Notes: generated from the sequence alone by a model not told the origin. A stretch of 64,000 bases of DNA from Phenylobacterium sp. NIBR 498073 (GCF_027286305.1 NZ_CP114599.1:3691001-3755000), one strand, 5' to 3'; shown: positions 27,001-34,618, numbered from the stretch's first letter. Made by a program: numbers and translations.

Positions 27001-27223
27001 CTGCGGCGCCAGCGGCCTCCGCGGCGCGCGGCGCGCGCTCGCTGCGAGTGGGCCGCTCCTCGAAATAGGACTGAGAGGTGATTTCCTCGGGCGCGTCGTC
27101 CTCGAGGATCATGCGGTTCAGCCATTCGCCGAGGGTCATGCCGGACCGGCGTGCGAGGTCCTTCGCGACCTCCCTCGCCTTAGGGTCGATCCCCTTGACG
27201 CTCCAGGGCGCACCCGACGTCAT
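24038..27223 (-). CDS. podJ: Polar localization factor PodJ
   Basis: 1061 residues with the full PodJ layout. The N-terminus (VKGIDPKAREVAKDLARRSG) matches PodJ. A long heptad-rich coiled coil follows (about 130-500, with repeated AIERMG/AIEQVG/ALEKLG units), then an acidic Pro/Ala/Glu-rich cytoplasmic segment (500-665), one membrane helix (about 723-748, LLVAGGSAFLGLAAASYFV), three Sel1-like repeats in the periplasm (about 820-970; NLGHSPAQFYLAKLY, AMHNLGIALAQG, SQYNLGVLYEQG) and a C-terminal peptidoglycan-binding domain (about 997-1058). In Caulobacter PodJ marks the new pole and recruits PleC and pilus/holdfast factors. Promoter carries CtrA-type boxes and a GANTC site. Confidence 0.92.
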   Translation of the reverse strand: MTSGAPWSVKGIDPKAREVAKDLARRSGMTLGEWLNRMILEDDAPEEITSQSYFEERPTRSERAPRAAEAAGAAVIEPAHGRFGAGHSGGEGRVAMALERLSGKSDRAAPRVTPESIAAETVLREAVARIEAAEREAVAVAARFEGAVQEARAENTRLAERLRRVESEAAGPRSAEALRSLEAALGKVANHLYEGEGRTRDSLQAMERRIEQIFASGGGDPATLLEEIVDRVDARLTDAETRTSEALVNLGQAFANLDGRMGAAEKSIGPEVERKIEELAATLSRRVEDVRSEITKGAGDAGGGRVDRLERQLGEVAETVRKSEQATGEAIERMGREVLTMADALNRQVQAAEHRSADAIEQVGGEVARIAQAMEQRLGRSEGAHAEALEKLGAEIGRITDRLTERIGSSERRAAQAIDDVGEQVARVSERITQRQERSGEDLAERIRQSEERTARLLDEARATIDRSLAESHRRSGEQALAAAAPDAQRLTRDEPAGAAFDHDPFRELGPVAEASPEGLALQAFAASEPSAAAFDEAEPADEAEPDDADEAAVVAEFPRTTNAPVFDAVDFEAADGFEPIATAAAQSESESEVEAEAEANDPFGDELDEREDFADPAADPFAQSAWTSPGEPDAEAQAVETLEALEDFETPAAEAGTEAEAEPARPLSTREVIEQARAAARAASSSGEPKRKGGKIEKLPRKGKEGGRSLFSGLGLRKRAVGSSSLQTALLVAGGSAFLGLAAASYFVTDAEPGGAPPQRVADALAVFASDQAGEIAGGEADTTPNPTNVRAAVALAPQPSGLPAAAPAGDPAAVSNLYAEALRALEASEPGGLDKLRKAANLGHSPAQFYLAKLYTDGGAGLKKDPVEARRWTERAAEGGNRAAMHNLGIALAQGQGGPKNLTLAAEWFRKAADLGLVDSQYNLGVLYEQGRGVTQNAAEAYKWYLIAARSRDELALDNAARVRAGLSAEARAVSERSAQGFRPVSPAVSAAAAPAAASNDVATAQRALSRLAYYQGPTDGNVSPALTMAIAAYQRHQGMAATGSLDPVTLSRLQVFTR

Positions 27224-27226
27224 ATC

Positions 27227-27231
27227 GAATC
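27227..27231. promoter_or_regulatory. GANTC (CcrM-type) methylation site before podJ
   Basis: GAATC lies four bases upstream of the podJ ATG, at the ribosome-site position. In Caulobacter, GANTC is methylated by CcrM and GcrA acts at promoters with methylated sites; podJ is among reported GcrA-dependent genes. The site here is consistent with the same cell-cycle input, though its position is in the leader rather than at the -35/-10 region. Confidence 0.5.
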
Positions 27232-27275
27232 GTTCTCCCAGCCCATCCCGGACGCTACCACCGATCCCTGGTGTG

Positions 27276-27290
27276 TAAACGGAAGGTTAA
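27276..27290. promoter_or_regulatory. Near-consensus CtrA box
   Basis: TAAA-CGGAAGG-TTAA, seven of eight bases of TTAA-N7-TTAA with the correct spacing. It is 53-67 bp upstream of the podJ start, where it would cover the promoter. See the perfect box at 27365-27379. Confidence 0.5.
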
Positions 27291-27364
27291 CACTAGATAT
27301 TGGGCCAACCGCGAAAGTCTGTGGATGGCGCCCCTTCCCCTTGAGAAAACAAGCGTCAACATGG

Positions 27365-27379
27365 TTAAAGGCCCGTTAA
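27365..27379. promoter_or_regulatory. Perfect CtrA box
   Basis: TTAA-AGGCCCG-TTAA matches the CtrA consensus TTAA-N7-TTAA at all eight fixed bases, rare by chance in such GC-rich DNA. It lies between podJ (start 27223, minus) and the small membrane protein gene (start 27437, plus), 58 bp upstream of the latter, which suits an activator site at -35 for that gene and a distal site for podJ. Confidence 0.7.
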
Positions 27380-27436
27380 GTCTTATCGACGGCTTCACCT
27401 TTGCGCCGGCCGGGCGCCTGCTGTAGGCGCAGCGGC

Positions 27437-27640
27437 ATGGATTTGAACCTGACCCTGGCGCTATGCGGCGTCCTGCTCGCGCTCGCCGCCTTCGCCGGCT
27501 GGAGGGGCTCCAAGCCGTCCGACCCGATCAAGGGACCACGGATGATTCCCTGGCGCTTCATCATGGTGACGGCCAGCGCGTTCGCGCTGTTCATGATCGT
27601 CCACGCCGTGAACCTGCTAGGGGTGACGACCGGCCGCTGA
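27437..27640 (+). CDS. Small two-helix membrane protein, 67 residues
   Basis: Short inner-membrane protein with two hydrophobic helices (LTLALCGVLLALAAFAGW and IMVTASAFALFMIVHAVNLLG) joined by a basic, proline-containing loop (RGSKPSDPIKGPRMIPWRF). Positive-inside reading puts the loop in the cytoplasm and both ends in the periplasm. I do not know a function. Support for a real gene: high-GC3 codon use, a perfect CtrA box 58 bp upstream and a position between two convincing genes. The loop WRF near the second helix start is typical of small conserved alphaproteobacterial membrane proteins. Confidence 0.75.
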   Translation: MDLNLTLALCGVLLALAAFAGWRGSKPSDPIKGPRMIPWRFIMVTASAFALFMIVHAVNLLGVTTGR

Positions 27641-27682
27641 GCGACGCCGCGCTGGAGCAATTTCCGCCGAAACGGCCATCGC

Positions 27683-29356
27683 CTAGGCCGCGGTCGGCAA
27701 TCCGGCGGACTCCTCGGTTTTCTTCGGACGCTTGGCCAGGCCGGCCACGCCGCCCGAGGTCAGCAGCCCCATGTCGGCCAGCAGCAGCGGGATCGCCCAC
27801 TTGTTGGGCGCCGCCATGTAGCGCGGCCGCCAGACCGGATCGTACTTGCCCTTGTAGGCCCGCACGCCCTGGAAGTTGTAGATTTCCTCGCCGCGCTCGA
27901 AGATCAGCGCCCCTACCCGCGACAGCACCGGGGCCAGCGGTCGGTCATCCAGTCCCGACAGCGGGGCCATGCCGAACTCGATCGCCTGGTAGCCCTCACG
28001 ACGGCCCCACTCGATCAGTTCGACGAACAGGTAGTCCATGATCCGACGCGGGCCTTCCTCGATGTACCGCATCAGGTCCATGGAGAAGGCGCTGCGGTTT
28101 GCGGTGACCCAGAGCGTGGCGAAGGCGATGATCTTGCCCTCGAACCGCACGATGCCGACCGGAAACTCGGCCACGTAGGACGGATAGAAGCCGCCCATCG
28201 AGAAGCTCTTGTCGCCGCCGGCGTGATGCACCAGCCAGGCGTCGGAGATCGCCTGCAACTGCGGCATGATCTCGTGCACCCGCTCGGGCGGCACGACCTC
28301 GAAGGTGGCGCCGGCCTCCCCAGCCTGGCGCCAGGCCCGGCGCAGGTTGCCGCGCTTGGTGCCCTCGATGGTGAACGTGTCCAGGGCGACCGCCGCGCTC
28401 TCGCCGACCTTGGCGATTGCAAAGCCCAACTCGACCACGTCGGGCAGGTCGTCGGCGTCCAGCCCGTAGAAGCCCGGGCGCGCGGCGTGGGCGTCGGCCA
28501 GTTCGCGGAAACGCCAGAGCAGATCCATCCGCTCGTCGCGGCGGCCGACCGGGGCGCCGAGCGAGATCCACGAGCGACCACGGACGCCGAACATCAGGAA
28601 GCTCTCGCCCGACGGGGAGAACAGGAAGCGCTTGTCGCCCAGCAGGGCGAGGTTCGATCCGGGCTCAGCATCCTCCGCCTTGGCCAGGACCGCGCGCACG
28701 CGGCCCAGTTCAGGGTCGTCCTCGCCGACGACCTTGGGGGTCGCAGCCGAGGCGAACAGCCGCCAGATCCCGAACGCCAGCAGCAGGATCGCCGCGCCGA
28801 CCCAGCCGCGGATGGCGCGGGCAGCGTCGGCGTCGGCCATCACCACCCAGAACGGCTTGTCGCCGTAGTCGGCGTGCTGGAACGACCACAGGCCCAGCAG
28901 TCCGGCGCCGACCATGACCGCGAAGGCCGAGATCAGCCAGCCCGGCGTGACCTCCATGCTGAGCAGCCGCGCCTTGCGCGGGAAGGCGCCGTGGAACGGC
29001 AGCAAGAGGGCGGCGAACAGCGCCAGGGCCAGCGCCTCCTCCCAGGCGAAGGCCTTGAGCAGGGCCAGCGGACTGGCGACGATCAGGGTGACGAGCGTGG
29101 CCCACCACGCCCCGTCCAGCCTGGCCCGCAGCCCGAAGGCCAGCAGCACCAGCACCAGGCCAAGGATGCTGGACAGGAAGTGGCTGACTTCGATCAGCAC
29201 CACGGGGCTGATCTCGTAGATCTGGAAGAAGCGGTCTGGGATGGTGGGCGTCGCGCCCGAGGCGAGGAGCATGATCCCAGCCAGCAGGGCCAGGATGGCT
29301 GCCGTTGACGGCGCCGCGGCGAAGGCCGCCGGCTTCAGTTCACGCCAAAACCTCAT
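27683..29356 (-). CDS. MprF-like phosphatidylglycerol lysyltransferase domain protein
   Basis: 557 residues: six hydrophobic helices in residues about 10-230 (STAAILALLAGIMLLASG, VSHFLSSILGLVLVLLAFGL, GWLISAFAVMVGAGLLGLWS and others), then a DUF2156 tandem GNAT domain (about 245-540) as in the catalytic end of MprF: FSPSGESFLMFGVRGRSW, YPSYVAEFPVGIVRF, SMDLMRYIEEGPRRIMDYL. MprF transfers an aminoacyl group from tRNA to phosphatidylglycerol, lowering membrane negative charge. At 557 residues it is about 300 shorter than full MprF and lacks most of the flippase part. Start at 29356 has GGAGGG just upstream. Single gene. Confidence 0.85.
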   Translation of the reverse strand: MRFWRELKPAAFAAAPSTAAILALLAGIMLLASGATPTIPDRFFQIYEISPVVLIEVSHFLSSILGLVLVLLAFGLRARLDGAWWATLVTLIVASPLALLKAFAWEEALALALFAALLLPFHGAFPRKARLLSMEVTPGWLISAFAVMVGAGLLGLWSFQHADYGDKPFWVVMADADAARAIRGWVGAAILLLAFGIWRLFASAATPKVVGEDDPELGRVRAVLAKAEDAEPGSNLALLGDKRFLFSPSGESFLMFGVRGRSWISLGAPVGRRDERMDLLWRFRELADAHAARPGFYGLDADDLPDVVELGFAIAKVGESAAVALDTFTIEGTKRGNLRRAWRQAGEAGATFEVVPPERVHEIMPQLQAISDAWLVHHAGGDKSFSMGGFYPSYVAEFPVGIVRFEGKIIAFATLWVTANRSAFSMDLMRYIEEGPRRIMDYLFVELIEWGRREGYQAIEFGMAPLSGLDDRPLAPVLSRVGALIFERGEEIYNFQGVRAYKGKYDPVWRPRYMAAPNKWAIPLLLADMGLLTSGGVAGLAKRPKKTEESAGLPTAA

Positions 29357-29519
29357 CCGCCCTCCAAATGGCCGCCCCTGGGGCCCGTATATATCGTGAT
29401 TTGCGCCATGGGCAGGGGCGACGGGGCCAGTCAAACAAGCGTTTCGTTCCGCTTGCTCTTGCACCGCCGCTCGCTAATGTGCCCGCGCGTAAAGGCGCTT
29501 CTGTTTGCGGGAGGAATTC

Positions 29520-30743
29520 ATGGCCGACTTTGGCGGCGGCGATCTCGACGCGTTCCGCGACGAGGTGAAGGCCTGGCTCGAAGCCAACTATCCCCCTGAA
29601 CTGCGCGATCGGAACGCCAAGACCGACGAAGAGGCGGTCTGGGGCGGCCGCGCCTTCGCCGGCTCCAGCGATCCGCAGATCGTCTGGATGCAGCGGATGG
29701 CGGACAAGGGCTGGACCGCGCCGACCTGGCCGCAGGCCTATGGCGGGGGCGGCCTCTCGCCGCAGCAGGCCCGCGTCCTCGACCAGGAGCTCAGCGCCGG
29801 CCGCTACCGCCAGCCGCTGGCCTCGTTCGGGATCTGGATGCTGGGCCCCGTGCTGCTCGAATACGGCTCCGAGGCGCAGAAGCTGGAATACCTGCCCAAG
29901 ATCGTCCGCGGCGAAATCCGCTGGTGTCAGGGCTATTCCGAGCCGGGCGCCGGCTCGGACCTCGCCGGCCTGCAGACCAAGTGCGAGGACAAGGGCGACC
30001 ATTGGCTGATTAACGGCCAGAAAATTTGGACTTCCTACGCCAACAAGGCCGACTGGTGCTTCTGCCTGGTCCGTACCGATACTTCGAAAAAGCACGAAGG
30101 AATCTCCTTCGTCCTTATTGATATGAAGACCCCGGGCGTCGAGACCCGGCCGATCCAGCTGATCTCGGGCGAGAGCCCGTTCTGCGAGACCTTCTTCACC
30201 GACGTGAAACTCGCCAAGGACGCCCTGGTCGGCAAGGTCAACGGCGGCTGGGAGATCGCCAAGCGGCTGCTGCAGTACGAGCGCCAGAACATCTCCGGCG
30301 GCTTCGGCGGCGGCGGCGGCGCGGGAGGCGCGGCCGGCGACCTGGGCCAGATCGCCAAGACCTATGTCGGGACCGACGAGAGCGGCGCCCTGGCCGACAG
30401 CGACCTGCGCACCCGCATCACCAAGAACAAGATGGACTTCGACTGTTTCTACAAGACCATCGCCCGCGTGGCGGCGGAGTCGAAGGCCTCCAACGGCCCC
30501 AGCGCCGCCACCTCGATCATCAAGTACGCCGCGGCGACCTTCGCCCAGGAGCGTTCGGAGCTGATGGTCGAGGCCATGGGCGCCCAGGGGCTGGGCTGGG
30601 AGGGCGAGGCCTACGCCCCGCTCGAACTGACCGCCACCCACGGCTGGCTGCGCTCGAAGGGCAACTCCATCGAGGGCGGCACCTCCGAGGTGAACCTCAA
30701 CGTGGTCTCCAAGCGGGTGCTCGGCCTGCCCGACCCCAAGTAA
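29520..30743 (+). CDS. Acyl-CoA dehydrogenase, array member 1
   Basis: 407-residue FAD-dependent acyl-CoA dehydrogenase with the three usual domains. Seen: WCQGYSEPGAGSDLAGLQT (FAD/substrate loop), KIWTSYANKADWCFCLVRTD (mid beta domain) and SIEGGTSEVNLNVVSKRVLG near the C-terminus. The Glu position used by medium-chain enzymes is Gly here (EGGT); instead LLQYER supplies a Glu where isovaleryl- and steroid-type enzymes keep theirs. First of four paralogues, with a glycine-rich insert GGFGGGGGAGGAAG (about residues 260-273). Strong ribosome site GGGAGGAATTC. Substrate probably branched or cyclic acyl-CoA, by group resemblance only. Confidence 0.9.
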   Translation: MADFGGGDLDAFRDEVKAWLEANYPPELRDRNAKTDEEAVWGGRAFAGSSDPQIVWMQRMADKGWTAPTWPQAYGGGGLSPQQARVLDQELSAGRYRQPLASFGIWMLGPVLLEYGSEAQKLEYLPKIVRGEIRWCQGYSEPGAGSDLAGLQTKCEDKGDHWLINGQKIWTSYANKADWCFCLVRTDTSKKHEGISFVLIDMKTPGVETRPIQLISGESPFCETFFTDVKLAKDALVGKVNGGWEIAKRLLQYERQNISGGFGGGGGAGGAAGDLGQIAKTYVGTDESGALADSDLRTRITKNKMDFDCFYKTIARVAAESKASNGPSAATSIIKYAAATFAQERSELMVEAMGAQGLGWEGEAYAPLELTATHGWLRSKGNSIEGGTSEVNLNVVSKRVLGLPDPK

Positions 30744-30751
30744 GTGTGAAC

Positions 30752-30779
30752 GACGGCGCCCTGTTCTTCGGGCCCCGTC
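30752..30779 (+). other. Hairpin between array members 1 and 2
   Basis: GACGG-C-GCCC (30752-30761), loop TGTTCTTC, GGGC-C-CCGTC (30770-30779): nine pairs with one C/C mismatch, directly after the stop of the first dehydrogenase and followed by only TT. More likely an attenuating or mRNA-stabilising hairpin than a full terminator. Confidence 0.45.
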
Positions 30780-30819
30780 CTTGATTTGATCGAAGCGATT
30801 TCGAGAGGCGAGATTTCCC

Positions 30820-32031
30820 ATGGCTGACTTCGGCGGCGACGACCTGCAGGCCTTCCGCAGCGAGGCGGCGGCCTGGCTCGAGGCGAACTTCCCCAAGGCC
30901 CTGGCCGCCGATCCGGCCGCCCAGGTCGCCAAGGCGAGCGGCGGCGAAGAGACGCCCGACGCGCTGGCCTGGCGCAAGGCCATGGGCGCGAAGGGCTGGG
31001 GCGTCCCGACCTGGCCGGCGCAATACGGCGGCGGCGGCCTGAGCCTCCAGCAGGCCCGCGTCCTGCACGAGGAAATGGCCAAGATCGGCGCCCGCAACCC
31101 GATCGGCGGCATGGGCGTGATGATGTTCGGCCCGACCCTGATCGAGTACGGGACCGAGGAGCTGAAGCGCCAGCACCTGCCGGGCATCGTCAGCGGCGAC
31201 GTCCGCTGGTGCCAAGGCTATTCCGAGCCGGGCTCCGGTTCCGACCTCGCCTCGCTGCAGACCCGCGCCGAGGACAAGGGCGAGACCTACCTCGTTAACG
31301 GCTCGAAAATTTGGACAAGCGGCGCCAATCTCGCCGACTGGTGCTTCTGCCTGGTGCGGACGGACACCTCGAAGAAGCACGAGGGCATCTCGTTCCTGCT
31401 GATCGACATGACCACGCCCGGCGTCGAGGTCCGGCCGATCCTGCTGATCAACGGCACCTCGCCGTTCTGCGAGACCTTCTTCACCGACGTGGTCGTCCCC
31501 AAGAACCAGCTGTTCGGCCCGCTGAACGGCGGCTGGACGGTAGCCAAGCGCCTGCTGCAGTTCGAGCGCGACAACATCTCGGCTGGCCTCGGCGGCGGCT
31601 CGATCGGCGCGCCGGTCAACGCCCTGACCGTCAAGAGCGCGGCGACCAAGTATGTCGGCCTGGACGAGAGCGGCCGGCTGGCCGACAGCGACCTGCGCCG
31701 GCGCATCACCGAACACCTGATGGAGGTGCAGAGCTTCCAGCAGACCGTCCGCCGCGCCGCCGACGAAGCCAAGGCCGGCAACGGCCCGTCGGCCGCCACC
31801 TCGATCATGAAGTACATGGGCGCCAAGGTGGCCATGGACCGCAACGAACTGATCGTCGAGGCCCTCGGCACGGCCGGCGCCGGCTGGGGCGGCGAAGGCT
31901 ACGAAGACCCCGAACTGGCCGCCGTCCGGACCTGGCTGCGCTCGAAGGGCAACTCGATCGAAGGCGGCACCTCGGAGATCAATCTGAACGTCGTTTCAAA
32001 ACGAGTGCTGGGCCTGCCCGATCCCAAGTGA
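30820..32031 (+). CDS. Acyl-CoA dehydrogenase, array member 2
   Basis: 403 residues, close paralogue of its neighbours. FAD/substrate loop WCQGYSEPGSGSDLASLQT, beta-domain KIWTSGANLADWCFCLVRT, probable catalytic Glu in LLQFER and C-terminal SIEGGTSEINLNVVSKRVLG (Gly at the medium-chain Glu position). The Gly-rich insert of member 1 is reduced to GLGGGSIGAP. Member 2 shares IEGGTSE and the LGLPDPK ending with member 1, whereas members 3 and 4 share IYGGS and DLTQN endings, so the array is two sister pairs. Gap of 76 bp to the previous gene. Confidence 0.9.
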   Translation: MADFGGDDLQAFRSEAAAWLEANFPKALAADPAAQVAKASGGEETPDALAWRKAMGAKGWGVPTWPAQYGGGGLSLQQARVLHEEMAKIGARNPIGGMGVMMFGPTLIEYGTEELKRQHLPGIVSGDVRWCQGYSEPGSGSDLASLQTRAEDKGETYLVNGSKIWTSGANLADWCFCLVRTDTSKKHEGISFLLIDMTTPGVEVRPILLINGTSPFCETFFTDVVVPKNQLFGPLNGGWTVAKRLLQFERDNISAGLGGGSIGAPVNALTVKSAATKYVGLDESGRLADSDLRRRITEHLMEVQSFQQTVRRAADEAKAGNGPSAATSIMKYMGAKVAMDRNELIVEALGTAGAGWGGEGYEDPELAAVRTWLRSKGNSIEGGTSEINLNVVSKRVLGLPDPK

Positions 32032-32066
32032 TTTTATAGTCCCGCCCGGAAACGGGAGCGCGAACC

Positions 32067-32094
32067 ATAATCGTCGCTAAGATAATGATTATTA
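32067..32094 (+). promoter_or_regulatory. AT-rich inverted repeat with Fur-like sequence before array member 3
   Basis: ATAATC (32067-32072) and GATTAT (32087-32092) are inverted copies. Overlapping them, 32080-32094 reads AGATAATGATTATTA, 13 of 15 bases of the 7-1-7 palindrome TGATAATnATTATCA used by Fur-type regulators. It ends at the AGGGAG ribosome site of the third dehydrogenase. In a 70% GC genome such an AT block between genes stands out; could be an operator, an internal promoter or an unstructured ribosome entry region. Confidence 0.4.
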
Positions 32095-32106
32095 GGGAGA
32101 ATTTTC

Positions 32107-33315
32107 ATGGCTGACTTTGGCGGCCCCGATTTGGAAGCCTTCCGCGCCGAAGCCAAGGAGTGGCTCGAGGCGAATTTCCCGAAGTCCCTGGGCAAGGACG
32201 TGGCCGGTCAGACCGCCGCGCTGATGAGCCCGGACAAGCCCACCGGCGACCTCGCCGTGTGGAAGGAACGCATGGGCGCCAAGGGCTGGGGCGTGCCGAC
32301 CTGGCCGAAGGCCTATGGCGGCGGCGGCCTCAGCGCGCCCGAGGCCCGCGTCCTGGCCCAGGAGATGGGCAAGATCGGCGCGGTGAACCCGATCGGCGGC
32401 ATGGGCGTGGGCATGTTCGGCCCGACGCTGCTGGAATACGGCACCGAGGAACAGAAGAAGAAGTATATCCCGGACATCGCCACGGCGAAGGTCCGCTGGT
32501 GCCAAGGTTTCAGCGAGCCGGGCGCAGGTTCCGACCTGGCCTCGCTGCAGACAAAGGCAGAAGACAAGGGCGATCACTGGATCGTAAACGGCTCGAAGAT
32601 CTGGACCAGCGGCGGCCAATACGCCGACATGATCTTCTGTCTTGTCCGCACCGACCAGACCCGCAAGCATGAAGGCATCTCGTTTGTTGTCTTCGACATG
32701 CACCAACCGGGCGTCGAAGTCCGCCCGATCAAGCTGATCGCCGGCAACTCGCCGTTCTGCGAGACCTTCTTCACCGACGTGAAGGTGCCGAAGGAGAACC
32801 TGGTCGGGCCGCTGAACGGCGGCTGGACGGTGGCCAAGCGCCTGCTGCAGCACGAGCGCAGCGGCATGAACGGCGGCCGCGCCGGCGGCGGCTCGAACGC
32901 CTCGCTGGGCGTGCTGGCCAAGAAGTACGTCGGCGAGGACGAACAGGGCCGCCTGGACGATCCGGATCTGCGCACCCGCATCATCCTCAACGAGATCGAC
33001 CAGCGCGCCGTGGCCCAGACCGTGGTCCGCGCCGCCCTGGAGTCCAAGGGCAATTCCGGCCCGTCGGCGGCGACCTCGATCATGAAGAACGCCTTCATGA
33101 AGGCGACCCAGGACCGCGCCGAACTGACTCTCGAGGTCATGGGCCACCAGGGCCTGGGCTGGGAGGGCGACGAGTTCAGCGAGGAGGAGCGCACCGCGGT
33201 CCGCACCTGGCTGTCGGGCAAGGCCGGCTCGATCTACGGCGGCTCGAACGAAGTGCAGAGCAACATCATTTCCAAGCGTATCCTGGGACTCCCGGACCTG
33301 ACCCAGAACCACTAG
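32107..33315 (+). CDS. Acyl-CoA dehydrogenase, array member 3
   Basis: 402 residues. WCQGFSEPGAGSDLASLQT and KIWTSGGQYADMIFCLVRTD mark the FAD and beta domains; LLQHER carries the probable catalytic Glu and SIYGGSNEVQSNIISKRILG the C-terminal motif with Gly in place of the medium-chain Glu. It differs from the other members by MIFCLVRTDQTRK where they have WCFCLVRTDTSKK, a loop that contacts acyl substrate in the family. Preceded by an AT-rich inverted repeat and a good ribosome site (TTAGGGAGAATTTTC), so it may have its own promoter. Confidence 0.9.
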   Translation: MADFGGPDLEAFRAEAKEWLEANFPKSLGKDVAGQTAALMSPDKPTGDLAVWKERMGAKGWGVPTWPKAYGGGGLSAPEARVLAQEMGKIGAVNPIGGMGVGMFGPTLLEYGTEEQKKKYIPDIATAKVRWCQGFSEPGAGSDLASLQTKAEDKGDHWIVNGSKIWTSGGQYADMIFCLVRTDQTRKHEGISFVVFDMHQPGVEVRPIKLIAGNSPFCETFFTDVKVPKENLVGPLNGGWTVAKRLLQHERSGMNGGRAGGGSNASLGVLAKKYVGEDEQGRLDDPDLRTRIILNEIDQRAVAQTVVRAALESKGNSGPSAATSIMKNAFMKATQDRAELTLEVMGHQGLGWEGDEFSEEERTAVRTWLSGKAGSIYGGSNEVQSNIISKRILGLPDLTQNH

Positions 33316-33330
33316 GGTGCATCCGAACCA

Positions 33331-33370
33331 GGCCGTTTGCGCCATGTCATTTCGCATGGCGCAGGCGGCC
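33331..33370 (+). other. Strong hairpin between array members 3 and 4
   Basis: GGCCG-TT-TGCGCCATG, loop TCATTTCG, CATGGCGCA-GG-CGGCC: a perfect nine-pair stem extended by four or five pairs across a 2x2 internal loop. Followed by GCGAGTTTTC, so a weak intrinsic terminator or mRNA-processing hairpin separating the third and fourth genes. Confidence 0.5.
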
Positions 33371-33412
33371 GCGAGTTTTCAAACGACCTGATTTTTCTAG
33401 GAGACTATTTCA

Positions 33413-34618
33413 ATGGCAGATTTTGGCGGCGGCGATCTCGACGCCTTCCGTTCGGAAGTGCGCGGCTGGGTCGAGGCCAACTTCCCCGCTTCGCTGAAGG
33501 GCAAGCCCAACCCGATGATGCGCGAAGAGCGCAGCAATCCGAGCCCGGACCAGGACGCCTGGCGCAAGGCGGTCGGCGCCAAGGGCTGGGGCACCCCGAC
33601 CTGGCCGGCCGAATACGGCGGCGGCGGCCTGTCGGCGGCCGAAGGCCGTGTGATCATGCAGGAATTCCAGCGCGCCGGCGCCTATAACCCGATCGGCGGC
33701 ATGGGCGTGATGATGTTCGGCCCGACCCTTCTGGAATACGGCACGGACGCACAGAAGAAAGAGCACATTCCGCCGATCTGCCGCGGCGAAATTCAGTGGT
33801 GCCAAGGTTTCAGCGAGCCGGGCGCCGGTTCCGACCTCGCGTCTCTTCAGTGCAAGGCTGAAGATAAGGGCGACCATTACCTGGTTAACGGCCAAAAAAT
33901 CTGGACTTCCGGCGCTCAATACGCCGACTGGTGCTTCTGCCTGGTGCGCACTGACACCAGCAAGAAGCATGAAGGCATCTCCTTCGTGCTGTTCACCATG
34001 CACCAGCCGGGCGTCGAAGTCCGCCCGATCCCGCTGATCGCCGGCAACTCGCCCTTCTGCGAAACCTTCCTGACCGACGCCCGCGCCGAGAAGAAGGATC
34101 TGGTCGGCCCGCTGAACGGCGGCTGGACCATCGCCAAGCGCCTGCTGCAGCACGAACGTTCGGGCCTGTCGGGCGCCGGCGGCGGCGGCTACGCCGGCGG
34201 CCGTTCCCTGCCGAAGCTGGCCAAGGACTATGTGGGCGTCGACGAGCAAGGCCGCCTGGCCGACAGCGACCTGCGCACCCGCGTCATCCTGAACGAGATC
34301 GACGGCCGCGCCTTCCAGCAGACCGCCGTGCGCGCGATGATGGAAGCCAAGGGCAATTCCGGCCCGTCGGCGGCGACCTCGATCATGAAGAACGCCGGCA
34401 CCCGCTGGATGCAGGACAAGGCCGAACTGACCCTCGAGATCATGGGTCACCAGGGCCTGGGCTGGGAAGGCGAGGCCTTCACCGGCGAAGAACTGGGCGC
34501 CGTGCGCTCGTGGCTCGGCGGCAAGGCCACCACGATCTATGGCGGTTCGCAGGAGGTGCAGAACAACATCATCTCCAAGCGCATCCTCGGCCTGCCGGAC
34601 CTGACGCAGAACAATTAA
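33413..34618 (+). CDS. Acyl-CoA dehydrogenase, array member 4
   Basis: 401 residues, sister of member 3. WCQGFSEPGAGSDLASLQC, KIWTSGAQYADWCFCLVRTD, LLQHER (probable catalytic Glu) and TIYGGSQEVQNNIISKRILG. Gly-rich insert GAGGGGYAGG after the catalytic helix. Ribosome site TAGGAGACTATTTC. 97-bp gap from member 3, containing a strong hairpin; 43-bp gap to the fifth gene, so members 4 and 5 are most likely on one transcript and the best candidate for direct partnership. Confidence 0.9.
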   Translation: MADFGGGDLDAFRSEVRGWVEANFPASLKGKPNPMMREERSNPSPDQDAWRKAVGAKGWGTPTWPAEYGGGGLSAAEGRVIMQEFQRAGAYNPIGGMGVMMFGPTLLEYGTDAQKKEHIPPICRGEIQWCQGFSEPGAGSDLASLQCKAEDKGDHYLVNGQKIWTSGAQYADWCFCLVRTDTSKKHEGISFVLFTMHQPGVEVRPIPLIAGNSPFCETFLTDARAEKKDLVGPLNGGWTIAKRLLQHERSGLSGAGGGGYAGGRSLPKLAKDYVGVDEQGRLADSDLRTRVILNEIDGRAFQQTAVRAMMEAKGNSGPSAATSIMKNAGTRWMQDKAELTLEIMGHQGLGWEGEAFTGEELGAVRSWLGGKATTIYGGSQEVQNNIISKRILGLPDLTQNN

